The notes: generated by a model not told the origin, from the sequence alone. A stretch of 64,000 bases of DNA from Knoellia sp. Soil729 (GCF_001427985.1 NZ_LMSA01000002.1:1108811-1172810); one strand, 5' to 3'. Positions 15,196 to 24,908 are shown, counted from the first letter of the stretch. Translations and numbers: made by a program.

Positions 15196-18100
15196 CTAAG
15201 GCCAGGGGTCGCCGCGGATCTCTGCTTCTCGAGCTTCCTTCTTGGCGGCTGCGAGGCGTCGGGCCCAAGTCTGTACGCCTTGTTCGCCAATCTCGGCAAC
15301 ATCGGGGTTGTCGGACCCTGCGAGCTTCTGGGTCTGTTCGACCATCTGCTCAGCGAGTTCGACGTCGCCGCCGGCCATCGGGTCTGCGATCGAGGCGAGG
15401 ATGCGTTCCGGTTCCGCCTTGCCGGCGAAGAGGGCTGCGATGTCCTCGATGGGTGGGCATTCTCTTCGTTGGAACCCAGATCTGCCGAGCAGTTCGTTGG
15501 GATCGGGAACTGATCCGTCCGACAGTCGGGCTTCGATCCAGGCAGTGTCCTTGCCGGCGATCGCCCAGAACACCTCTCGCTTGCACGGGTGTTCGTTGAA
15601 ACGCGCCCAGAGTGCGGTCTTCTGGTCCGCTGGCAATGTGTGGGTGGCCGGTGCCCACTCGTCGAAGTCGTTGAGGGGGTACTGCACTTTCTCGACGTGG
15701 CGGATGAACAGGTCGCTGAACTTGCTGGGTGCGGTGCCGGCTAGCGCTACCAGTGCTCGTTCGAGCGCGTGGTCATCGATCTTGTTCGGGATCTCGAGAC
15801 TCATCATGGTGTCGGTCCATGTGTCGCCGAGCGCGGCGAGCTGTGCTTCAAGGCGGCCGTTGTCGTCGGTGTCGCGCCGATTGACGTACTCGAACCAGCC
15901 GGCCCAGCAGGCGATGCCGAGCGCGGCGACGCGGCGGTCTGTGTGCTCGTTGAGGAGTTTGAGTGCTTCTGGTGTTACGCGAACGAATGAGGTCCAGATC
16001 TGGCGGTCGAAGTCGGCTTCGGTGACGAGGTTCAGGATGGTCTGGAGAGATTTGCCGGTGCCTCGTTCAAGGGCGGCTCCGATCACCCCGGCCCGGCTGT
16101 CGCCGCAGAGGAGGCGGTTGAGCAGAGGCTCGGGAACTGTGTCGGTTCGCATGAGCTTCTCGATAAGCGGCAGGGCATGCCAGCCGAGTTCGTGCTCGAG
16201 CGCTGCCTCGACCCACGGCAGCGGATCAATGTCGAGGGTGGCCAGGTGGTGGAACACGCCTCTGGTTTGATCGGTGCCGCGAAGTTCAGCAACTCGGATC
16301 TCGGGTTGGAGTTGCTGAAGGCGGGCGCAAAGGACGGTGGGCGCCTGGTCAAGGTATTCCGCTATGGCTGCGACGACCCGCGCTCGGAGTTCGTTCTCCT
16401 TCTTCTCGTGGAGGGCAAGGTAGTCAGGCTCCTCACCTTCATCGTCCTCGTCGCTGGCGTCGTCTGGATCATCGAGAGGAGCTAGAGAATTGAAGAGCGG
16501 GTCCGGCTCTGGCCAACGCAAGTTCAGCGGCCGACAGATGCCGTTCAGCCGTCGCCGGGACCCGGGGGAGAGCGCAGAGTTAGCGAGGACGGTGGCGAGC
16601 CGGGTCGCTACATCGACTGCGGCGGCCTGCTGGTCTTCCGCGGCTCTCAACCCGGCCGGGAGCGCGTATCCGGCGCCGGTGTGAACCCAGGTGTCGAGCG
16701 GTTTCGCGAGCTGCCCGAACGCGGTGTTGTCGATGTCGCCGGCGACCGCTTCCAGGCGGGTGAGAATTGGCGAGGCTACGTCAGCCATCGCACTGCCCGG
16801 TAGGAGGAACGACTTGAGGTTGAAGGACCGTGGCTTGTCGGGCGCCATGTAGTTCGCCTCCCACGAGGGTGCAAGCCCTTGCGCGGCGACCTCGAAAAGG
16901 ACCGTTCGCTCAGTGGCGGTGCTCGTGGGCATCCCACCTATTGCTTCGGAGAGTTTGACGAGTTCAGCGACCTGCACGGACTCTCCGATGTCGGATGACC
17001 GGACGTGCTCGAAGTACTCGCCCACGCATGAGGCGCAGTCCTCGCCGGCCTCGACCAGTAGCGCTGCGCCGACGGCCAAGTGCTTTAGGGAAGCTTCGTA
17101 CCCGATCTGCGGGACGCTGTTACCGGCTAACTCCGCCAAGAATTCTCCGCGCAGCATCGCTGCGTTCTTCACGTAGGCGTTCACTTCGGAATGCTCAAGG
17201 TTCGCGACCGTTGAACGAAGGATCTTGAGCATCTGTTTCAGGACGAAGGTGGCTTCGACCGGTCCGAGTGTTGAGTAGTACCGGAGCATGTTTTTCTGCG
17301 GGTCTCGAAGTTCCGTGCCTAACGCGGCGAGCACCTGCTCGTGGGTGGGCCGCGCGGGGTGTGAGGCCCCGACGAGTTCAGCGATGATGGTGTTCATCAC
17401 GATGTCGAACTGACGCCCAGGAAACGCAGCACGCAGTTCGGCGAGCGGATGAGGCGCGACACCGCTCGAGAAGTATGCGTCGGCAACGAGGCTGGCGGCG
17501 AGCAGATCCGGTTGAACCGTGTAGGTCACCACCCTGTCTGCTCCCGGTAGCTTCGTCGCAGTGGCGTCGAGGAGACCAGACTCAGCGACCTTCCGGAGCG
17601 TCGCATTCACGTCTTGAACCGAACCGCCCTGAACGCTTGCTAGGTCGCGGAACTCGGTGTCTTTCAGGCCGCCGAGGAGTGCCACCGTAGCGACGGTTTC
17701 GTACGCATGAACGGAGATGCGTGAGTTGCGCAGGTATCTCCGTACCTCCTGCCGTACCGATTCACCCCGAAGGACGTCGCTCCACTGGCTGCCGTCCTTC
17801 AGGAGGGTCCCCAGGCGCACCGCCCAGGCTGGACGACCGTCCGACTGGTCCAGGATGCGCCGCAGTATCGCATCACGGGTGATCCCCATGCCTCGTAGGA
17901 TCGCGCCGAGCTCAGACCTCGTCATTCGACCTACGGCGACGGACTGGGCGGCCGGCAATTGGTCCTTGACCAGTTCCTTCTCGTGTGGCCAACACACCGC
18001 AATCAGCCTGTAGCTCAACTGGTGCTTGCGCCGAATGGTGAGGAGCTCAGCTACCACCTCGGGCCTGGCGCCAGCGTCATCAACGACCACCACGGTTGGG

Positions 18101-18780
18101 TGCGACTCGAGTAGGTCATCGGCCAATCTGGAGAGGTCAGCGAGTTTCTCTAAGAACAATGCTCCCGCGACCTTGGCAACGAGGTGTGTCTTGCCCACTC
18201 CGGGCTCACCGCTGACGACCAGGTCTCCCGCGGCTCGGCTGATCATCTCGATCTCCGCGGCGCGACCCACGGTCGTGAGAGCGACGTCCTCACCTAGTTC
18301 GTCGCCCGGTGGACGACTTAGTGTGTAGACGCCCCCACGCAACTGGAGGAGAGAGACTCGCCATTCAGGATTCCCTCTGAGCCTGTGAGCGAACCACGGT
18401 CGAGGGTAGATCTCGACGATCTTGAAGTCGAGCTCTTTGGCGGCCGCATGTATCTGCTTCCGTTTCGATGCGTTCAGGACCGCCAGGTTCGCCAGGATCA
18501 GCCGCCGGTTCGGCACACCCTTGGTGACCATCTGTCTGCAGCCCCTACGGAGGTTCTCGAGAACGCCCTTGATGTCTCGTGCCGAGGTGACCAGGACACT
18601 GATGGTCCCATCGGGGTCAATGGTGTCGGCGTCGCGACCGTCGTCACTCCCGCCGGTGATCGGCACCAGACTCGGATAGAGCTCGGTCAGAAGGTCCGTC
18701 GCACAGCGCTCAAACACGTCACGGCTGAAGTAGAAGTCAGGATCTCCGAGGCGACGATCGATCTGATCGAGAAGATTCAC
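15196..18780 (-). CDS. Large STAND-like NTPase with restriction-endonuclease-like N-terminus (candidate antiphage protein)
   Basis: The protein has 1194 residues. Residues 1-~130 resemble an Mrr-type endonuclease fold: FERCATDLLTEL, then GGSDDGRDAD (43-52), then ISVLVTSARD where an (E/Q)-x-K would be expected, so the nuclease may be altered or inactive. Residues ~165-330 form a P-loop domain with Walker A GEPGVGKT (191-198) and Walker B VVVVDDAG (230-237). The rest (~850 residues) is helical and repeat-like, with an acidic linker (PDDASDEDDEGEEPD), as expected for a sensor region. Effector-STAND-sensor order is that of Avs-type antiphage proteins. The gene is divergent from an HNH nuclease gene and has lower GC than the window average. 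Confidence 0.7.
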   Translation of the reverse strand: MNLLDQIDRRLGDPDFYFSRDVFERCATDLLTELYPSLVPITGGSDDGRDADTIDPDGTISVLVTSARDIKGVLENLRRGCRQMVTKGVPNRRLILANLAVLNASKRKQIHAAAKELDFKIVEIYPRPWFAHRLRGNPEWRVSLLQLRGGVYTLSRPPGDELGEDVALTTVGRAAEIEMISRAAGDLVVSGEPGVGKTHLVAKVAGALFLEKLADLSRLADDLLESHPTVVVVDDAGARPEVVAELLTIRRKHQLSYRLIAVCWPHEKELVKDQLPAAQSVAVGRMTRSELGAILRGMGITRDAILRRILDQSDGRPAWAVRLGTLLKDGSQWSDVLRGESVRQEVRRYLRNSRISVHAYETVATVALLGGLKDTEFRDLASVQGGSVQDVNATLRKVAESGLLDATATKLPGADRVVTYTVQPDLLAASLVADAYFSSGVAPHPLAELRAAFPGRQFDIVMNTIIAELVGASHPARPTHEQVLAALGTELRDPQKNMLRYYSTLGPVEATFVLKQMLKILRSTVANLEHSEVNAYVKNAAMLRGEFLAELAGNSVPQIGYEASLKHLAVGAALLVEAGEDCASCVGEYFEHVRSSDIGESVQVAELVKLSEAIGGMPTSTATERTVLFEVAAQGLAPSWEANYMAPDKPRSFNLKSFLLPGSAMADVASPILTRLEAVAGDIDNTAFGQLAKPLDTWVHTGAGYALPAGLRAAEDQQAAAVDVATRLATVLANSALSPGSRRRLNGICRPLNLRWPEPDPLFNSLAPLDDPDDASDEDDEGEEPDYLALHEKKENELRARVVAAIAEYLDQAPTVLCARLQQLQPEIRVAELRGTDQTRGVFHHLATLDIDPLPWVEAALEHELGWHALPLIEKLMRTDTVPEPLLNRLLCGDSRAGVIGAALERGTGKSLQTILNLVTEADFDRQIWTSFVRVTPEALKLLNEHTDRRVAALGIACWAGWFEYVNRRDTDDNGRLEAQLAALGDTWTDTMMSLEIPNKIDDHALERALVALAGTAPSKFSDLFIRHVEKVQYPLNDFDEWAPATHTLPADQKTALWARFNEHPCKREVFWAIAGKDTAWIEARLSDGSVPDPNELLGRSGFQRRECPPIEDIAALFAGKAEPERILASIADPMAGGDVELAEQMVEQTQKLAGSDNPDVAEIGEQGVQTWARRLAAAKKEAREAEIRGDPWP

Positions 18781-19139
18781 GTCAAGCCCCGCTCAGGTCC
18801 GTAGACCACTCAACTGACAGAGAACACTCACGGTACCGAACCAGAAACCCGATTCAGGCGCGGAGTCTGCCGACGCAGACAAAGGGTCTGCTGCACGAAC
18901 GTCGGACTGGACTCGCGCATGAAGTCGCAGTCGCGGCGCTCGGCAACGTTGTTAGCCCGCAGCAACGACGACGCGGCAAACGTGGCCGGCCAACCGCGAT
19001 TCTGAAACGACAGCGTCGGTCGCGCCCCTCGCGTCCGTGACGTGCGTCTTTCCGCCTCGAGCCGGTCAGCCCGGGATGAGGTTGGCCGGATACGGTGCTC
19101 ATATCCTTGCCACCCCTCTAGTAACTCGCGGAATCTTCC
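18781..19139. other. 359-bp divergent intergenic region
   Basis: This region separates the starts of the STAND-like gene (minus) and the HNH gene (plus), so it must contain both promoters. The only clear structure is a small inverted repeat, GTCTGC-CGAC-GCAGAC, at 18865-18880. No ORF or RNA gene is convincing. Confidence 0.55.
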
Positions 19140-20372
19140 ATGAGCATCACGGAACACACCCTCAAGCTTCTCTGGGGTGACGCCGCAAACTGCTGCGCCA
19201 TCTGCAAGCGTCTGCTTACCGACGACTCAAGCACCGATCGACGGACCGTGCTTGGCGAGGCGGCACACATCGTGGCCAGAAGCCCTCGTGGTCCGCGCGG
19301 CGCGGGCCTGCGGCCTATCGATATCGATGGCTACGACAATCTGATCCTTCTTTGTCCCGACGACCACAAGGTCATCGATGATCGGCCCACCGAGTATTCA
19401 GTCGACTGGCTCGTAGCCCGCAAGCGTGCCCACTGCAGGTGGGTAAGGGATTGCGTGAGCACACCGGACACTCCACTAATCGAACGACCCGCCGGGATGG
19501 ACCAGTTGCTGCTTCGCAACTACGGGCCGACCAACTGGCTATGCCCGCCCAACTCAAACGGCCCGGAGGTCTTCATACGCGTAGCTATCGCCCTGCCAAC
19601 ACCTATGCCAAGGCGTGTTGAGCAACCAAGTGACATTGCGTCACTCCTCGAACCGGAAGACCGCGAGGACCTCATCCTCAGAATGTTGGACAACTCGGTG
19701 CTGACTCGAGAGCTGCGTAAACTCCAGGATTCATGGCATTGGGTGGGCGACCTCGCGTGGCAGATCCAGGGCGGGGCGCCGGGACCTGAGGTCACTACCG
19801 CGACCTTCGGATTCCAGTGGCCTGCTGCGCGACTCCGTCAGCCACTCGCGCTGAGCTGCGCGGTATTGACTGGGTGGGCCGGAAATCCTGAATGGCAACG
19901 GACTCTGCTTGTCGCCATCGATCTCTCCATCAACGTACTCGAGCTTGACCATGAGCGACTTCCTGCCGATGTCAGACATTTCTCGACGCCTGCTCCTGTG
20001 CCGGGCGCGCTACAACCGGAGGAACTGGGCGACCTAGTGAGCCTGATGGCTTCCGAGGTTGGTCCGCTCGGGAGCGAAGTCATCGAATCGCTGGCTGGCC
20101 TTCAGCCAGAGACGACTGGCCAGGTGGCCGCGTGGCTCCACCATGACGGGATCAGCCTCGATCGATTCGTGAACCTCTCCGGGTGGACCCGGCTACCCCA
20201 CCCATCTTCGTCCACGCGCGCCGAGGCTGTTGAATCCTGGCCATTCTCTGAAGACAGCGATCAGCGCGGACAACGCCGACTGGCAAGAGGGCTACTTGCC
20301 GGCGCGCTTCAGGGCAATGACTACCGGCGCTACGACCAAACACTTGACCGGATCTTCGGCCCCGGCTCCTGA
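19140..20372 (+). CDS. HNH endonuclease domain protein of the defence island
   Basis: This 410-residue protein has an N-terminal HNH domain: cysteines at 18, 19 and 22 (NCCAICKR), GEAAHIVAR with His43, then YDNLILLCPDDHKVID with Asn67 and His76. The remaining ~300 residues have no domain I recognise and no membrane segment. HNH plus an unknown C-terminus is common in restriction and abortive-infection effectors. The ATG at 19140 has a poor ribosome-binding site (GCGGAATC). It is divergent from the STAND-like gene and convergent with a PD-(D/E)XK protein. GC3 is lower than in the flanking genes. Confidence 0.75.
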   Translation: MSITEHTLKLLWGDAANCCAICKRLLTDDSSTDRRTVLGEAAHIVARSPRGPRGAGLRPIDIDGYDNLILLCPDDHKVIDDRPTEYSVDWLVARKRAHCRWVRDCVSTPDTPLIERPAGMDQLLLRNYGPTNWLCPPNSNGPEVFIRVAIALPTPMPRRVEQPSDIASLLEPEDREDLILRMLDNSVLTRELRKLQDSWHWVGDLAWQIQGGAPGPEVTTATFGFQWPAARLRQPLALSCAVLTGWAGNPEWQRTLLVAIDLSINVLELDHERLPADVRHFSTPAPVPGALQPEELGDLVSLMASEVGPLGSEVIESLAGLQPETTGQVAAWLHHDGISLDRFVNLSGWTRLPHPSSSTRAEAVESWPFSEDSDQRGQRRLARGLLAGALQGNDYRRYDQTLDRIFGPGS

Positions 20373-20521
20373 CCGACGGATGCCAGGTTCGGGATCCGCG
20401 CCTTGCCACCGCGGCTAGCGCGACGGGTGTGTCCTATCGCCGCTTGTGCAGCGGACCGGAGACCCGCATCGACCGCGAAACTCTCCTGATGGCATGCGGG
20501 CGAGTCCCGCGAGCAATGGCG

Positions 20522-21922
20522 TCAGTTGACCCCTTCTATCGCGCTTCCGTCCTGATGGTCGCCAGCCTCGGCCTGGTCTGGGCCGTCCTGTGATGAGTAG
20601 TCGGTGGATGACAGGCTGACGGGTTGAGTCGGCTCACGCTCGTCAGGAACCGTCGGAGTCTCGGGGCGCAACTTGGGCGGGGCCGCCGACCACGTCTTCA
20701 GATCGCCGAGGACGTTTGCATAGAAGGAATCGGCTGCAGTGAGAACCGAGTCGATGAACGCTCCTCGCCCGCGGCCACGTTTGGTGCCCAACGGGCTGGT
20801 GAGCGCGACCCGGAACGACCGAATCTCACGGGCGGGATCGTGCACCAACAGTGCTGGATTCTCGCGCACCGCCCGCAAAAGTTCGGCGCTGGATGAACCT
20901 CGAGAGTGCGCGGTCATGCACTCAATACGGGTGCTGTCGGGAGCGTTCTTCAGTTGACGGATAAGCCAGTTGACGCGGGTTGTTGGACGCCCTTCGCGAG
21001 GGGCATCAATGTCTACATGGCAGGTGACCTGACCAGCGCGGAGGTCAGCGGTGATCACGAGGTGGCCCGCCGTGTCCGGAATCCGGATCGTGCCGGACAG
21101 CTGCCCGGCGCCTGCCAGCTGCTGAGTGAGAGCAGCTGCTCTCAGTGCGGGGTCGGCCATCTCCTTGCGAGACAGGATGGGCACCACTTCGGTGCCGAGG
21201 CGGCGTCCCAAACTCAGGCTGGTGAAGCGGAGCAAAGCGTCGAAGCGGGACACCACGGTCGCGACGTTCTTGTCGGTTGCTCGCAGCGTCGCGGTGGCGA
21301 CTGCGTCGCGGACGCCGGTCCAGGACTCACCCATGTCGTCGAACTCCAACGCTCCACTTCGGGTGTGCTCGAGGTAGCGGATGAGCTCGCCGAGGATCCA
21401 GGCTTGGTCCGGGTCAGCGATGCCGCGGAACTCCTTTTGCATGACCGCCTCGGCCAGGACCTGAGACCAGGAGAGGTGGTGCAGTTCGACCTTTCGCAGT
21501 TTGCGCTTGTCAAGCTTGGTCGGGTGCTGGCCAGCGATCGCCGGGATCTCGTTGCTGATCGTCAGGAGTGCGTCGAAGCCCTGCTCTCGGGCCACGTCGA
21601 GGTAGTTCTCGAGCTGCTCAGTTGCGAGCTCGTTGCTTCCGGTCTTGACCTCCACCAAAGCCGTCCACGCCTTAGCGCCTCGCGAGACGCGGATGAGCCC
21701 GTCGGGGAAGACCTTCTTCTCACCAAGCATGAATGGCACTTCGATGTAGCACTCGACCGTTCCGGCGGGCGCGCCCAATGGCTTCAGAAGAGCGCGGTTG
21801 AACTCCTTAACCGCGCCGAGAACCGCCAGCAGTGCTGACGTCGCTCGGCGCTCTTGCTCCTCAGCGCCATTGATTCCCGACGTTGGAATCAGACGTGCCT
21901 CGTGCCACGACTGCTCAGCCAT
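20522..21922 (-). CDS. PD-(D/E)XK nuclease-like protein
   Basis: The protein has 466 residues, starting MAEQSWHEARLIPTSGINGAEE after a strong GGGGGAG. D74 in VFPDGLIRVS and E91-V-K93 in TALVEVKTG make a PD-(D/E)XK active site within the first ~110 residues. A middle section of about 300 residues is uncharacterised, and the last ~60 residues are a low-complexity polar tail. Proteins with this opening are conserved in actinobacteria, often beside restriction genes and sometimes labelled stress-response proteins; their function is not established. Here it closes the defence-type block and is convergent with the HNH gene. Confidence 0.7.
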   Translation of the reverse strand: MAEQSWHEARLIPTSGINGAEEQERRATSALLAVLGAVKEFNRALLKPLGAPAGTVECYIEVPFMLGEKKVFPDGLIRVSRGAKAWTALVEVKTGSNELATEQLENYLDVAREQGFDALLTISNEIPAIAGQHPTKLDKRKLRKVELHHLSWSQVLAEAVMQKEFRGIADPDQAWILGELIRYLEHTRSGALEFDDMGESWTGVRDAVATATLRATDKNVATVVSRFDALLRFTSLSLGRRLGTEVVPILSRKEMADPALRAAALTQQLAGAGQLSGTIRIPDTAGHLVITADLRAGQVTCHVDIDAPREGRPTTRVNWLIRQLKNAPDSTRIECMTAHSRGSSSAELLRAVRENPALLVHDPAREIRSFRVALTSPLGTKRGRGRGAFIDSVLTAADSFYANVLGDLKTWSAAPPKLRPETPTVPDEREPTQPVSLSSTDYSSQDGPDQAEAGDHQDGSAIEGVN

Positions 21923-22194
21923 GTCGCTCCCCCGGTGTGTTCGGATGTGGTTAAGGCACCGTACCGAGACTTGGCGTGGAGGTACTACACCTTCGCCGAT
22001 CCCCGCGCCGGCGCACAGAGCACCGCGTGAATCCCCAATTCGATTGCCCGGGCCAACTGGTCAAGTCGCCACGGATGCATGGTGGCGACCTCTCGGGCGC
22101 CATACGTGTGGCCCATTGAAGTCGTGTGCAAGTGGGGCTCAAGGAGCCAGCGTCACTCTCGTGGACAACAGCTCGTCCACGACAGGAGTCATTG

Positions 22195-23892
22195 ATGTCT
22201 ACCCCAGCCCAGCCAACCGTCCTTTTCCTCGGCTCGACCGGCCTCATGGGCCGCGAGGTCGTCCGCTCGCTCAACCAGCGTGGCGTCACCCCGCGCGTCC
22301 TGGTCCGCGACCCCAGCCGACTGCGGCCCACCGACCAGGTCGAGATTCACCGAGGCGACCTCCGCGACCCCGCCTCCCTCCGCGAAGCCATGCGAGGTAT
22401 CGACGCCGTCTTCCACATCTCACCGCACGAGGCCGACGAGGTCGAGCTGACCCGCACGGTCCTCGACGCCGTCGAGCGTGAAGGCGCCCGCCTTGTCTTC
22501 TCCGGCATCCACATCGACGCCTCAAACCGACTCGCCAGGTGGGCGATGCGCACCGTCTATGGCCGGCTGCTCCCGCGCTACCGCGGCAAGATCTCGATCG
22601 GCCACCTGGTCGAGATCTCCAACACGCGCCCGGTCGTCCTCGGCGTGGGCAACTTCATGCAGTGCGACGAGGCCCTCCTCGACGTCATCCGCGCCGGCCA
22701 GTTCGTCCTCCCGACCCACCGCGAGGGCCTGAACCGCGTCGACCTGCGCGACCTCGGCGACATCGTCGCCAACGTCCTGCTCGACCCGACGATCCCCGCC
22801 GGCGCCTACCCCGTCGTGGGGCCGCGCTCGCTCACCGGAGCCGAGTGCGCCCGCACCTGGTCGCAGGCCCTCGGCATCCCCGTCACCTACGTCGGCGACG
22901 ACGACGCGGCGATCGACGCTGCGCTCGAAGCCCACCTCACCGGCTACCGCCTCGAGGACTGGGAGTCCTCGTTCAGGGCCCTGCGCGGGTTCGCCGTCAC
23001 GGCCAAGAAGTCCGAGATCGACGCCACCACACGCCTGCTCGGCCGCCCACCGACCGACTTCACCGAGTTCGTCGGACGCATCGTCGACGAGCACGGACTC
23101 GCGCCGGCCACGGCAACGGGAGCGGACGGTATACCGGCGAACGAGGACGCAAGGGGCACTGCGGTGAAGCAGCTCGACCTCCCCGGCCAGACGCACGTCG
23201 CCGAGGGCCCGCACGACCACACGGGCATGCATGTCATGCACCACGCCTTCCGCCGCGACCTCGCGCGGTTCGCCGCAGCCGCGACCGCGACGCCGCTCGG
23301 CGAGCCGGACACCTGGGCTGCGCTGGGCGAGCGCTGGGACCGGTTCTGCCACGTCCTCCACGAGCACCACCACTCCGAGGACACGCTCTACTGGCCCGTC
23401 CTCGACACCGCAGTCCGAGCCCGTGGCACTGACGCCGACCGCGCCGAGGTGGCGGCGATGAGTGACGAGCATGCCGAGATTGACCCCACGCTGACCGCCC
23501 TCACCACGGCCTTCCGCGCCATGGCGGACCACCCGTGCGAGGACCGCCGGCACGCGATCGAGATCCGGCTCGCTGGCCTGCGGGAGGTGCTCGGCGCCCA
23601 CCTCGAGCACGAGGAGACCGTCGTCCTCCCGCTCGTCCAGCGGGTCATGACCGAGGGCGAGTTCGCCGAGGTCGAGCGCGAGATCCAGAAGGGCTACCGC
23701 CTGCGCGACACGCCCTTCATCATCGGCTGGGTTGTCGACGGCCTGCCGCAGGAGGCTCTCGAGCGCTTCTTCGCCTTCAGCGGTCCGCCCTGCAAGCTCC
23801 TGTATGCCGTGGTGCGGCGTTCGTACGCCCGTCGCGAGCAGCGGGCCTTCCGTCACGCCGGACTGGTCGGGGCACCCAGCCACACGGTGTGA
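22195..23892 (+). CDS. Fusion of an atypical SDR (NmrA-like) with a C-terminal hemerythrin HHE domain
   Basis: The 565-residue protein starts at ATG 22195 with AGGAG at ideal spacing. Residues ~8-290 form a Rossmann NAD(P)-binding domain (VLFLGSTGLMGREVVRSL, with VLVRDPSRL and GDLRDP downstream), as in NmrA/NAD(P)H-dependent regulators or reductases. Residues ~340-500 form a hemerythrin-type four-helix bundle with candidate iron ligands in HHAFRRDL, HEHHHSED, DEHAEID and HLEHEETVVLP. A nucleotide-sensing or redox domain joined to a di-iron oxygen- or NO-binding domain suggests redox sensing or detoxification (inference). It is convergent with an AraC regulator gene, 6 bp apart. Confidence 0.85.
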   Translation: MSTPAQPTVLFLGSTGLMGREVVRSLNQRGVTPRVLVRDPSRLRPTDQVEIHRGDLRDPASLREAMRGIDAVFHISPHEADEVELTRTVLDAVEREGARLVFSGIHIDASNRLARWAMRTVYGRLLPRYRGKISIGHLVEISNTRPVVLGVGNFMQCDEALLDVIRAGQFVLPTHREGLNRVDLRDLGDIVANVLLDPTIPAGAYPVVGPRSLTGAECARTWSQALGIPVTYVGDDDAAIDAALEAHLTGYRLEDWESSFRALRGFAVTAKKSEIDATTRLLGRPPTDFTEFVGRIVDEHGLAPATATGADGIPANEDARGTAVKQLDLPGQTHVAEGPHDHTGMHVMHHAFRRDLARFAAAATATPLGEPDTWAALGERWDRFCHVLHEHHHSEDTLYWPVLDTAVRARGTDADRAEVAAMSDEHAEIDPTLTALTTAFRAMADHPCEDRRHAIEIRLAGLREVLGAHLEHEETVVLPLVQRVMTEGEFAEVEREIQKGYRLRDTPFIIGWVVDGLPQEALERFFAFSGPPCKLLYAVVRRSYARREQRAFRHAGLVGAPSHTV

Positions 23893-23898
23893 GAGAGG

Positions 23899-24726
23899 TC
23901 AGTCCTGCGCGTCCGAACCGGCGAGCGCAGGTGGGCGGGTGTCACCCAGCTCGGCCACCAGCCGGGTGGGGCTCGCCCCGCTGAGGCTATGGAAGTCGCG
24001 GACCAGGTGCATCTGGTCGTAATACCCGGCGCCGTGAGCGACGTCGAGCCACGACCGGCCCGGGCCGACGAGCTTGGCGTCGAGGGCGAACTGGAACCGG
24101 GCGATGCGCGCGAACCGCTTGGGCGGCAGACCCAGCTCTCTCTCGAACTGCCTCTCGAATTGTCGAACGCTGAGCGAGGCCAGTCCAGCCATCTCCGCGA
24201 CACCCAGGCGGCCGTGGCGGCTGAAGGTGTCCATCGCGACCTGGGCGATGGTCGCGGGTGCGTTGTCGTGGAGCTTGCCGAGGAGATGGGCCTCGACCAG
24301 CCGGACGCGCTGCTCGAAGCTGGTCGCGTCGGCGAGGACCGACCAGAGGGCGTCGATGCCGGGCCCCAGCACGTCCCCCGCCGGATAGGAGCGGTCAGCC
24401 AGGTGCTGCGTGGGGATGCCGAGCAGGCGCTGGAGCGCCGTCGGCTGCAGGAAGACCGCGAAGGACTCCACACCGGCGCCCAGGGCGAGCGTCGCGTTCG
24501 GCGAGCAGTGCGAACCCACGAGGGCGATGCGGTGTGCGGGCTCACTCCTCCCGTCGCGATAGTCGACGGTGAACAGCGAGCCGAACTCGAACCCGAGGAC
24601 CACCTCGAGGGAGGCCGGCACTCGCTGCACCACCGGGGCCTCGAGGGCGCCGGTGGTCCGCTGGGCGTAGGCGCGGACGAGATCGCGCAGGGCTGGGCTG
24701 GGCGCGGCGGACTGGAGGGTGCCCAT
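23899..24726 (-). CDS. AraC-family transcriptional regulator
   Basis: The 275-residue protein (start MGTLQSAAPSPALRDLVRAY after AGGAGGG) has an N-terminal cupin-like sensor region (about 1-150, LEVVLGFEFGSLFTVDYRDG) and a C-terminal AraC double HTH (about 165-265). The latter shows LSVRQFERQFERELGLPPKRFARIARFQFAL, then DVAHGAGYYDQMHLVRDFHSLSGASPTRL. This is the layout of DUF6597-type regulators. It is divergent from a GDSL lipoprotein gene with 182 bp between starts, and may control it. The inducer is unknown. Confidence 0.9.
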   Translation of the reverse strand: MGTLQSAAPSPALRDLVRAYAQRTTGALEAPVVQRVPASLEVVLGFEFGSLFTVDYRDGRSEPAHRIALVGSHCSPNATLALGAGVESFAVFLQPTALQRLLGIPTQHLADRSYPAGDVLGPGIDALWSVLADATSFEQRVRLVEAHLLGKLHDNAPATIAQVAMDTFSRHGRLGVAEMAGLASLSVRQFERQFERELGLPPKRFARIARFQFALDAKLVGPGRSWLDVAHGAGYYDQMHLVRDFHSLSGASPTRLVAELGDTRPPALAGSDAQD

Positions 24727-24908
24727 CAACCCTCCTCGCCCGTGGCTGGACGCCGGCAGAGACGTCGCTTTCGTCCTAGGCGACGGCCTCCTGACACCCC
24801 GATAGTAGGGATGCAGACCCGTGGCCGGAGGCGGATTCCTCATGGTCGGACGGTCCACGCTCGGACGGGTCACGTCCGTGCGGCGAGCTCGAGAGAGAGG
24901 GCACGGCG

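Noticed and set aside
18828-19157. Minus-strand 109-codon frame in the divergent region of the defence block
   Set aside because: Arg/Ser-rich, overlaps the HNH start region, and has neither a ribosome-binding site nor a recognisable motif.
22020-22060. Possible extra copy of the intergenic repeat core (CGATTGCCCGGGCC)
   Set aside because: Only about ten bases match the core, and neither the tandem period nor an inverted partner is present.
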